Assembly: GCA_029974035.1 (NCBI GenBank)
Contig: JARKQG010000019.1
Coordinates: forward strand, 1 to 6,821
Origin: Eubacteriales bacterium
GTDB taxonomy: Bacteria; Bacillota_A; Clostridia; Christensenellales; Aristaeellaceae
DNA length: 6,821 nucleotides
Reading direction: 5' to 3'
Within the stretch, counting starts at the first letter, position 1; each line of letters begins with the position of its first letter. Made by a program: the position numbers and the translations under genes. The notes beneath the pieces were generated by a model that had not been told where the DNA came from, made no database searches, and saw only the letters and a list, made by a program, of their open reading frames with translations. Of the stretch, positions 1 through 5,481 are shown piece after piece.

Positions 1-17
1 GGCGGCGGGGCGCCGCC
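1..17. other. GC-rich hairpin at the left edge of the window
   Basis: GGCGGCG (1-7) and CGCCGCC (11-17) are perfect inverted repeats separated by GGG. No T-run follows, and the candidate promoter begins at 21. It may be the end of a terminator or a 3' stabilising hairpin belonging to a gene left of the window. The hairpin after nspC also lacks a T-run and is likewise followed by TCA. The left side is cut by the window edge, so its full extent is unknown. Confidence 0.4.
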
Positions 18-20
18 TCA

Positions 21-51
21 TTGACGGAGCGAAGAGCTCAAATTTTATAAG
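21..51 (+). promoter_or_regulatory. Candidate sigma-A promoter for the polyamine operon
   Basis: TTGACG at 21-26 matches the -35 consensus at 5 of 6 positions, and TATAAG at 46-51 matches the -10 consensus at 5 of 6. The spacer is 19 bases, longer than the optimal 17. The DNA turns AT-rich exactly here (40-66) in an otherwise GC-rich window. Transcription would start near 57-59, giving a leader of roughly 260 nt before speD. A second TTATAA at 61-66 lies 16 bases downstream of the one at 45-50 and could be part of a protein-binding site overlapping the promoter. This is pattern matching only. Confidence 0.5.
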
Positions 52-91
52 TTGGTTACTTTATAACCGGCGCCTCGCGGCGCATCAACTT
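49..91 (+). promoter_or_regulatory. AT-rich region with alternative inverted repeats
   Basis: Two pairings compete here. AAGTTGGT (49-56) can pair with ATCAACTT (84-91), with one G-U pair, enclosing a small GCGCC/GGCGC hairpin (70-74 with 79-83). Alternatively GGTTA (54-58) pairs with TAACC (64-68), extendable by G-U pairs to 51-58/64-71. The DNA dyad could be an operator just downstream of the promoter, or the RNA could fold as the start of a structured leader. No known family is recognised. Confidence 0.3.
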
Positions 92-127
92 GTGAAACGG
101 TCAATAAGAGTAGTAAAAGTAATTATT

Positions 128-136
128 TGCTATATA
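128..136 (+). promoter_or_regulatory. Weak candidate extended -10 promoter
   Basis: TG at 128-129, one base, then TATATA at 131-136 forms an extended -10 element (4 of 6 to consensus plus the TG). No convincing -35 hexamer lies 16-19 bases upstream. The surrounding 101-143 is AT-rich. If used, it would start a transcript near 143 that still includes the GC-rich palindrome and the attenuator-like terminator. It is weaker than the candidate at 21-51. Confidence 0.25.
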
Positions 137-185
137 GACTCTAAACCCGGAATCTGTCTTCAGGGCGGCCCGCGGGCCCCCCCGG

Positions 186-205
186 CCCGGAGCGCGCGCT
201 CCGGG
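186..205. repeat. 20-base perfect palindrome in the speD leader
   Basis: CCCGGAGC (186-193) and GCTCCGGG (198-205) form a perfect 8-bp stem with loop GCGC; as DNA the whole 20 bases are a perfect palindrome. With G206 bulged, the stem can extend by pairing 183-185 with 207-209, including one G-U pair. Just upstream are another 12-base palindrome at 167-178 (GGCCCGCGGGCC) and a run of seven C (177-183). In RNA this would be a very stable hairpin 5' of the terminator; in DNA it could be a protein site. Confidence 0.45.
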
Positions 206-224
206 GCTGAAAAGCGGACTTGCG

Positions 225-260
225 CAAGTGATGGGCAAAAGGCTCGTCACTTGTTTTTTT
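225..260 (+). terminator. Intrinsic terminator in the speD leader, probable attenuator
   Basis: Bases 225-236 (CAAGTGATGGGC) pair with 242-253 to give a 12-bp stem with two G-U pairs and the loop AAAAG (237-241). Seven T follow at once (254-260). This is the classic shape of a Rho-independent terminator. It sits 60 bases before the speD start codon, downstream of both promoter candidates, and I see no promoter between it and speD, so the operon must be expressed by read-through. An outer pairing, GCGGAC (214-219) with GTCCGC (261-266), would enclose the hairpin and U-tract. TCCGC (262-266) can instead pair with GCGGA (276-280). A 12-base palindrome (218-229) overlaps the 5' arm and is a possible anti-terminator, though weak. 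The ligand or factor is unknown; polyamine control is only inferred from the genes. Confidence 0.65.
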
Positions 261-306
261 GTCCGCCCGGCGTGCGCGGAAAGGAACCGGGAGAAACTCT
301 TGTTGC

Positions 307-314
307 GGGGAGGG
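307..314 (+). promoter_or_regulatory. Ribosome binding site that sets the speD start
   Basis: GGGGAGGG (307-314) lies 6 bases before ATG at 321. It is too close to the in-frame ATG at 315 for normal initiation. The choice of 321 also fits the family: the protein then begins [10 protein letters not shown], matching the E. coli SpeD beginning MKKLKLHGF with only one extra residue. Confidence 0.75.
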
Positions 315-320
315 ATGCCC

Positions 321-1079
321 ATGGAGGGCAAGCTGAAGCTGTACGGGTTCAACAACCTCACAAAGTCGCTGAGCTTCAACATTTACGACGTCTGCTACGC
401 CAAGACGCCCCGGGAGCAGAAGGACTACATCGCCTACGTGGGCGAGCAGTACAACTCCGAGCGCCTGACGGGCATCCTGACCCACGTGGTGGACATGATC
501 GGCGCCCGCGTGCTGCACATTTCCCGGCAGGATTACGATCCCCAGGGCGCATCGGTGACGCTCTTGATCGCCGACGGTTCCATGACCCCCGCCGAGAACG
601 CCGTGGTGGCCCACCTGGACAAGAGCCACGTGACCGTGCACACCTACCCGGAGTACCACCCGGATACGTTTCTCGCCACCTTCCGGGTGGACATCGACGT
701 GGCCACCTGCGGCGAGATCACCCCGCTGTCCACGCTGGATTACCTGATCGGCTCCTTTGATTCAGACATCATCACCATGGACTACCGCGTGCGCGGTTTC
801 ACCCGGGACGTTACCGGAAAAAAGCTCTTCATCGACCACGCCGTCACCTCCATCCAGGACTACATCGACGCGGGCATCCTGCGCCGGTACGACGCGGTGG
901 ACGTCAACGTCTACGAGGCCAACCTGTTCCACACCAAGATGCTGATCAAGGAGCTGGACCTCAAAAACTACCTTTTCAACGTGGACGTATACGAGCTGCC
1001 CCCCAGGACGCGCCTGGACATCACCGGCAGCCTCCGCCGCGAAATGATCGAAATCTTCAGCGGACGCAACATCTTCTGA
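321..1079 (+). CDS. speD: S-adenosylmethionine decarboxylase proenzyme
   Basis: A 252-residue cytosolic pyruvoyl enzyme that decarboxylates S-adenosylmethionine to decarboxylated AdoMet, the aminopropyl donor for SpeE (EC 4.1.1.50). It is the long E. coli-like class, not the short B. subtilis/Thermotoga class: it aligns from memory with E. coli SpeD almost throughout, including [11 protein letters not shown] (9-19), [10 protein letters not shown] (71-80), [10 protein letters not shown] (154-163) and HTKMLIKE (204-211). The self-cleavage site is intact: AHLDKSH (97-103), with Ser102 expected to become the pyruvoyl group after Lys101-Ser102 cleavage into beta and alpha chains. Cys130 in ATCGE matches the catalytic cysteine of the family (Cys140 in E. 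coli). An upstream in-frame extension to 228 exists but runs through the leader terminator and has no ribosome binding site, so the start at 321 is preferred. It is the first gene of the operon and the one directly behind the putative attenuator. Confidence 0.95.
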   Translation: MEGKLKLYGFNNLTKSLSFNIYDVCYAKTPREQKDYIAYVGEQYNSERLTGILTHVVDMIGARVLHISRQDYDPQGASVTLLIADGSMTPAENAVVAHLDKSHVTVHTYPEYHPDTFLATFRVDIDVATCGEITPLSTLDYLIGSFDSDIITMDYRVRGFTRDVTGKKLFIDHAVTSIQDYIDAGILRRYDAVDVNVYEANLFHTKMLIKELDLKNYLFNVDVYELPPRTRLDITGSLRREMIEIFSGRNIF

Positions 1080-1099
1080 GCGCGAAGGGAGGCGACGAG

Positions 1100-2551
1100 A
1101 TGCCCCGATCCCAGGCGGACGCGCCCATCGCCCGGGCGCTGGAGGACATGCGCGCCATGCGGCTGGTGCCGCTGGACGTGCCGGGCCACAAGCGCGGCCG
1201 CGGCAACCCGGAACTGGAGGCGCTTCTGGGCGAAAAGTGCCTGTCCCTTGACGTGAACTCCATGAAGCCGCTGGACAACCTGTGCCACCCGGTGTCGGTG
1301 ATCCGGGAGGCTGAGGCGCTGGCCGCGGAGGCCTTCCGCGCGGCCCACGCGCTTTTGATCGTGGGCGGCACCACCGCCGCCGTCCAGAGCATGATCCTCT
1401 ATGCCCTCAAAAAGGGGGACAAGATCATCCTGCCCCGCAACGTACACCGCAGCGTGATGGCCGCGCTGGTGCTGTGCGGCGGCGAACCGGTCTACGTGTC
1501 GCCGGAGATCGACGGGGCGCTGGGCATCCCTTTGGGCATGCGCCGCGCGGCGGTCCGCGACGCCATCCGCCGCCATCCGGACGCCCGGGCCGTCCTCATC
1601 AACAACCCCACCTACTACGGCGTGTGCTCGGACGCCGCCGCCATCGCGAAGATGGCCCATGAGGCCGGCATGCTGGCGCTGGCGGACGAGGCCCACGGCG
1701 CCCACTTCTCCTTCGGCGAGGATCTGCCGCGCTCCGCCATGGACGCGGGCTTTGATCTGGCGGCGGTCAGCATGCACAAGTCCGGCGGCAGCCTGACCCA
1801 GAGCTCCTTTCTGCTGGCGGGGCCGCGGGTGTCGGAGGGCTACCTGCGGCAGATTGTGAACCTCACCCAGACCACCAGCGGCTCCTACCTGCTCATGGCG
1901 AGCCTGGACATTTCCCGACGCAACCTGGCGACGCGGGGCGCGGAGGTGTTCCGCCGGGTGACGGAACTGACCGACTACGCCCGGGACGAGATCAACCGCC
2001 TGGAGGGCTACCGCGCCTTCGGCCGGGAGATCATAAACGGCGACAGCGTGTTTGATTTTGACCGAACCAAGCTGGCGGTCAACACGCTGGGGGTGGGCCT
2101 GGCCGGCATCGAGGTGTACGACGTCCTGCGGGACGAGTACGACATCCAGATCGAATTCGGCGACATGGGCAACATTCTGGCCTACGTGTCGCTGGGCGAC
2201 CGGCGGCAGGACATTGAGCGGTTCATCGGCGCGCTGTCGGAGATCCGCCGCCGCCGCCGGCGCGACCCGAAGGGCCTGTTCCGGCAGGAGTACATCGAGC
2301 CGGAGGTGGCCCTCACGCCCCAGAGGGCCTTCTACGCGCCGCGCCAGTCGCTGCCCCTGGACGAATGCGCCGGCCGCGTGGCCGGGGAGTTTGTGATGTG
2401 CTACCCCCCGGGCATTCCGGTTCTCGCCCCGGGTGAAAAAATCACGCCCCGCATTTTGGATTACATCCGCTATGCCAGGGCGAAGGGCTCCTCCATGACC
2501 GGGCCGGAAGACCCGTCCATCGAACGCCTGAACGTGCTGAAGGAGGACTGA
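1100..2551 (+). CDS. speA: Arginine decarboxylase (Orn/Lys/Arg decarboxylase family, PLP-dependent)
   Basis: A 483-residue fold-type I (aminotransferase-like) PLP decarboxylase. The N-terminal signature VPGHKRG (27-33) is typical of the family. ADEAHGAH (195-202) carries Asp196, which contacts the pyridine nitrogen, and His199, which stacks on the cofactor. SMHKSGGSLTQ (224-234) contains Lys227, expected to form the Schiff base with PLP. The C-terminal small domain includes YPPGIP (435-440). Length and motifs fit the compact Bacillus SpeA type rather than the 700-plus-residue inducible E. coli enzymes. Sequence alone does not separate arginine, lysine and ornithine decarboxylases of this family; arginine (EC 4.1.1.19) is inferred because an agmatinase lies two genes downstream. 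Start: ATG 1100 with AAGGGAGG (1085-1092), 7 bases away and 20 bases after the speD stop. Oddity: six consecutive arginines at residues 383-388, encoded by CGC/CGG codons. Confidence 0.9.
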   Translation: MPRSQADAPIARALEDMRAMRLVPLDVPGHKRGRGNPELEALLGEKCLSLDVNSMKPLDNLCHPVSVIREAEALAAEAFRAAHALLIVGGTTAAVQSMILYALKKGDKIILPRNVHRSVMAALVLCGGEPVYVSPEIDGALGIPLGMRRAAVRDAIRRHPDARAVLINNPTYYGVCSDAAAIAKMAHEAGMLALADEAHGAHFSFGEDLPRSAMDAGFDLAAVSMHKSGGSLTQSSFLLAGPRVSEGYLRQIVNLTQTTSGSYLLMASLDISRRNLATRGAEVFRRVTELTDYARDEINRLEGYRAFGREIINGDSVFDFDRTKLAVNTLGVGLAGIEVYDVLRDEYDIQIEFGDMGNILAYVSLGDRRQDIERFIGALSEIRRRRRRDPKGLFRQEYIEPEVALTPQRAFYAPRQSLPLDECAGRVAGEFVMCYPPGIPVLAPGEKITPRILDYIRYARAKGSSMTGPEDPSIERLNVLKED

Positions 2552-2554
2552 TCC

Positions 2555-3415
2555 ATGGAACTGTGGTTTTCCGAGCGGCATACGCCCAGCGTGCAGCTCT
2601 CCATCAAGGTGGACCGGCAGCTCTATTCCGGCCGGAGCGACTTTCAGCGCATCGACGTGTTCGATTCCAGGGAGTTCGGCCGGTTTCTGACGCTGGACGG
2701 CTACATGATGCTCACCGAAAAGGACGAATTCATCTACCACGAGATGATCACCCACGTGCCCATGGCGGTGCACCCGGACGCGCAGAGCGTGCTGGTGATC
2801 GGCGCGGGGGACGGCGGCGTGGTCCGGGAGCTGACCCGCTACGAATCCGTCCAGCGGATCGACATGGTGGAGATCGACCCGCTGGTGGTGGACGTGTGCA
2901 GAAAATACCTGCCCCAGACCGCCTGCCGGCTGGATGACCCCCGGCTGACCATCTTCTACGAGGACGGGCTCAAGTACGTGCGCACCCGGAAGGACGCCTA
3001 CGACCTCATCATCGTGGACTCCACGGACCCCTTCGGCCCCGGCGAGGGCCTGTTCACCCGGGAGTTCTACGGCAACTGCTTTAACGCCCTCCGGGACGAC
3101 GGCATCATGGTCAACCAGCACGAGAGCCCCTTTTACGACCAGGACGCCGCCGCCTGCCGCCGCGCCCACAAGCGCATCGTGGAGAGCTTCCCCATCAGCC
3201 GCGTCTACCAGGCCCACATCCCCACCTACCCCTCGGGGCATTGGCTCTTTGGCTTCGCATCCAAAAAGTACCACCCGGTGCGGGACCTCGCCGCCGCCCG
3301 GTGGGGCCTTCTGGGCCTTTCCACCCGCTACTACACCACCAACCTGCACGTGGGCGCGTTTGCGCTCCCGGCCTATGTGGAGGAGATGCTGCGAAGTGTT
3401 GAACAGGAACATTGA
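2555..3415 (+). CDS. speE: Polyamine aminopropyltransferase (spermidine synthase)
   Basis: A 286-residue cytosolic enzyme that transfers the aminopropyl group of decarboxylated AdoMet to an amine, normally putrescine, giving spermidine and methylthioadenosine (EC 2.5.1.16). An N-terminal beta domain (about 1-60) precedes a Rossmann methyltransferase-like domain. Visible motifs are YHEM (61-64), IGAGDGGVVRE (82-92) for the donor site, MVEIDP (104-109) with Glu107 for the ribose, YEDG (135-138), VDSTDP (154-159) with Asp155 as the expected catalytic base and Asp158, and PTYPSGHW (223-230) in the acceptor region. All expected catalytic residues are present. AAGGAGG (2540-2546) inside the end of speA lies 8 bases before ATG 2555; the 3-base gap to speA suggests translational coupling. 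The acceptor is not certain: putrescine is the default, but agmatine or spermidine are possible in this context. Confidence 0.93.
   Translation: MELWFSERHTPSVQLSIKVDRQLYSGRSDFQRIDVFDSREFGRFLTLDGYMMLTEKDEFIYHEMITHVPMAVHPDAQSVLVIGAGDGGVVRELTRYESVQRIDMVEIDPLVVDVCRKYLPQTACRLDDPRLTIFYEDGLKYVRTRKDAYDLIIVDSTDPFGPGEGLFTREFYGNCFNALRDDGIMVNQHESPFYDQDAAACRRAHKRIVESFPISRVYQAHIPTYPSGHWLFGFASKKYHPVRDLAAARWGLLGLSTRYYTTNLHVGAFALPAYVEEMLRSVEQEH
3379..3384 (+). promoter_or_regulatory. Ribosome binding site for the GTG start of speB, inside speE
   Basis: GGAGGA (3379-3384) lies 11 bases before GTG 3396. The nearest ATG, at 3386, is in the speE frame and codes an internal Met of SpeE. In the speB frame the choices near the conserved domain are GTG 3396 and TTG 3399. 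GTG is preferred for spacing and because it gives 289 residues, close to the 290 of B. subtilis SpeB. Confidence 0.6.
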
Positions 3416-4265
3416 GTGCTTTCTGGGCTGCGACGCGGACTATGCCCGCGCGGACATCGTGCTCTACGGCGCACCCTTCGACGGCACCGCATCCTACCGC
3501 CCCGGCGCGCGCTTCGGCCCCCGGGCCGTCCGGGCCGAATCCTACGGCATCGAAACCTACAGCCCCTACCAGGACCGGGACCTGGACGAGGTGGCCGCGC
3601 TGGATTCCGGCGACGTGGACATCCCCATCGGCGATACCGAAGCCGCGCTTCAGGCCGTCCGCCGCCGGGCCGAAGGCATCCTGGCGGACGGCAAGCTGCC
3701 CTTTTTGCTGGGCGGCGAGCACCTGGTGACCCTGGGCGCCGTCCGCGCCGCCTGCGAGCGGTACCCGGACCTGGCCGTCGTCCACTTCGACGCCCACGCC
3801 GACCTCCGGGAGGACTACCTGGGCGTGAAGCTCTCCCACGCGTCGGTGATGCGCAGAATCTGGGATCTTCTCGGCGACGGGCGCATCTTCCAGTTCGGCA
3901 TCCGCTCCGGCGACCGGGCGGAATTTTCCTTCGCCGCTGCGGGGCACACGGTGATGCGGCGGTTTGACTTTGAGGGGCTGGATTCCGCCCTCGCCGCCCT
4001 CGCCGGCCGGCCGGTGTATCTGAGCGTGGACCTCGACGTCATAGACCCTTCCGCCTTCCCGGGCACCGGCACGCCGGAGCCGGGCGGCGTCGGCTTTCTC
4101 CAGCTGATGCGCGCGGCGGTGGCCGTGGCGAAGGGCGCCCGCGTCGTGGGCTGCGACCTTACGGAATTGGCGCCGGCCCTCGATGTCTCCGGCGTGTCCG
4201 CCGTGGCCGCCTGCAAGCTCACCCGCGAGCTGTTGCTGGCCCTGTGCAAAAAACCCGCGTCATAA
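3396..4265 (+). CDS. speB: Agmatinase (agmatine ureohydrolase), arginase superfamily
   Basis: A 289-residue binuclear manganese hydrolase that splits agmatine to putrescine and urea (EC 3.5.3.11). All metal-binding signatures are intact: GGEH (106-109, His109), FDAHADLR (131-138, Asp132, His134, Asp136) and SVDLDVIDP (210-218, Asp212, Asp214). SHAS (147-150) and DLTELAP (254-260) are also typical. SYRPGARFGP (33-42) and ETYSPYQDRDL (53-63) closely resemble B. subtilis SpeB from memory. The frame is open upstream to 3249, but that part overlaps the conserved end of speE and resembles nothing, so GTG 3396 is chosen; the gene then overlaps speE by 20 bases. Beside speA it completes the arginine to putrescine route. 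An alternative substrate is N1-aminopropylagmatine, as in Thermus, which would give spermidine directly. Confidence 0.92.
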   Translation: MLNRNIECFLGCDADYARADIVLYGAPFDGTASYRPGARFGPRAVRAESYGIETYSPYQDRDLDEVAALDSGDVDIPIGDTEAALQAVRRRAEGILADGKLPFLLGGEHLVTLGAVRAACERYPDLAVVHFDAHADLREDYLGVKLSHASVMRRIWDLLGDGRIFQFGIRSGDRAEFSFAAAGHTVMRRFDFEGLDSALAALAGRPVYLSVDLDVIDPSAFPGTGTPEPGGVGFLQLMRAAVAVAKGARVVGCDLTELAPALDVSGVSAVAACKLTRELLLALCKKPAS

Positions 4266-4277
4266 GGAGGTTCTTCC

Positions 4278-5480
4278 ATGAAAAAGCTGATGATCGTCGG
4301 CTGCGGCGGCGTCGCCTCCGTGGCCGTCCACAAGGTGTGCCAGAACGACGGCTTCTTTACCGATCTTCTGATCGCCAGCCGCACCCTTTCCAAGTGCGAC
4401 GCGCTGAAGGCCGCGCTCTCCGGCAAGACCCGGGTGCGCATCCAAACGGCGCAGGTGGACGCCGCCGATGCGCCCGCCCTCGCGGAGTGGATCCGCGCCT
4501 TCGGGCCGGACGCGGTTTTGAACCTGGCGCTGCCCTACCAGGACCTCGCCATCATGGACGCCTGCCTCAAGGCGGGGGCTCACTACATCGACACCGCCAA
4601 CTACGAGCCGGAGGACACCGCGAAGTTTGAATACTCCTGGCAGTGGGCCTACCGCGATCGGTTTGAAAAGGCCGGGCTGACGGCGCTCCTGGGCAGCGGG
4701 TTTGACCCGGGGGTGACGGGCGTGTTCACCGCCTGGGCGCTCAAGCACCACTTTGACGAGATCCGCACCATCGACATTCTGGACTGCAACGGCGGCGACC
4801 ACGGCTACCCCTTCGCCACCAACTTCAACCCGGAGATCAACATCCGCGAGGTCAGCGCCAAGGGCGCCTACTGGGAGGACGGCCGCTGGGTGGAAACGGA
4901 GCCCATGGCCGTCAAGCGGAGCTATGACTTCGCCGGGGTGGGCCGGCGGGACATGTACCTTCTGCATCACGAGGAGATCGAATCGCTGGCCAAGAACGTG
5001 CCGGGCGTCCGGCGCATCCGCTTTTTCATGACCTTCGGCCAGAGCTACCTCACCCACCTCAAGTGCCTTGAAAACGTGGGCATGACCTCCATCAAGCCCA
5101 TCGCGTTCGAGGGAAGGGAAATCGTTCCGCTCCAGTTCCTCAAGGCCGTGCTGCCGGACCCATCGTCGCTGGGCCCGCGCACCCGTGGAAAGACCAACAT
5201 CGGCTGCATCTTCACCGGCCTCAAGGACGGCCGGGAGAAATCGCTCTACGTCTACAACGTGTGCGACCACGAGGCGTGCTACCGGGAGGTGGGCTCCCAG
5301 GCGGTGGCCTACACCACCGGCGTGCCCGCGATGATCGGGGCCATGCTGGTGATGGACGGGCGCTGGCGTCGGCCGGGCGTTTACAATGTGGAGGAGTTCG
5401 ACCCCGATCCCTTCATGGACGCGCTGAACGAGTGGGGGCTGCCCTGGACGGTGGACGAGCACCCCGTGCCGGTGGACTGA
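4278..5480 (+). CDS. Carboxynorspermidine/carboxyspermidine dehydrogenase (saccharopine dehydrogenase family)
   Basis: A 400-residue NAD(P)H-dependent reductase of the saccharopine dehydrogenase family. The assigned reaction (EC 1.5.1.43) condenses aspartate beta-semialdehyde with putrescine or diaminopropane and reduces the Schiff base to carboxyspermidine or carboxynorspermidine. The N-terminal Rossmann motif is VGCGGVAS (7-14); ALPYQDLAIMDACLKAGAHYIDTANY (84-109) and GSGFDPGVTGVFTAWA (139-154) are hallmark stretches. The family also contains saccharopine (lysine) dehydrogenases; the carboxyspermidine assignment rests on the GFDPGVT type and above all on nspC starting one base downstream. 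A strong site, TAAGGAGGT (4263-4271), overlaps the speB stop and is 7 bases before ATG 4278. Whether putrescine or diaminopropane is the partner cannot be read from sequence; putrescine is likelier because the operon makes it and has no diaminopropane genes. Confidence 0.88.
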   Translation: MKKLMIVGCGGVASVAVHKVCQNDGFFTDLLIASRTLSKCDALKAALSGKTRVRIQTAQVDAADAPALAEWIRAFGPDAVLNLALPYQDLAIMDACLKAGAHYIDTANYEPEDTAKFEYSWQWAYRDRFEKAGLTALLGSGFDPGVTGVFTAWALKHHFDEIRTIDILDCNGGDHGYPFATNFNPEINIREVSAKGAYWEDGRWVETEPMAVKRSYDFAGVGRRDMYLLHHEEIESLAKNVPGVRRIRFFMTFGQSYLTHLKCLENVGMTSIKPIAFEGREIVPLQFLKAVLPDPSSLGPRTRGKTNIGCIFTGLKDGREKSLYVYNVCDHEACYREVGSQAVAYTTGVPAMIGAMLVMDGRWRRPGVYNVEEFDPDPFMDALNEWGLPWTVDEHPVPVD

Positions 5481-5481
5481 C

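Noticed and set aside
315..317. ATG 315 as the speD start
   Set aside because: Only about one base separates it from the purine-rich ribosome binding site; ATG 321 has proper spacing and fits the family's N-terminus.
228..320. N-terminal extension of SpeD, or a leader peptide, from GTG 228 or ATG 231
   Set aside because: The frame is open into speD, but it has no ribosome binding site, runs through the stem and T-run of the terminator, and has no counterpart in E. coli SpeD. There is no stop codon between it and speD, so it is not a separate leader peptide.
143..320. A known riboswitch class (SAM, guanidine or PreQ1 type) in the leader
   Set aside because: I could not match the conserved core sequences of these classes by eye. 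The element is reported only as an attenuator of unknown ligand; a covariance-model search would decide.
3249..3395. Upstream extension of SpeB to ATG 3249
   Set aside because: It would overlap conserved speE sequence by more than 160 bases, and its translation is Pro/Thr/Arg-rich shadow sequence with no agmatinase similarity.
968..3412. Antisense open frame of 814 codons on the - strand across speA and speE
   Set aside because: It mirrors well-recognised genes on the + strand. Its Val/His/Gly/Ala-rich translation matches no family, and long antisense frames are expected where GC-rich third positions suppress stop codons.
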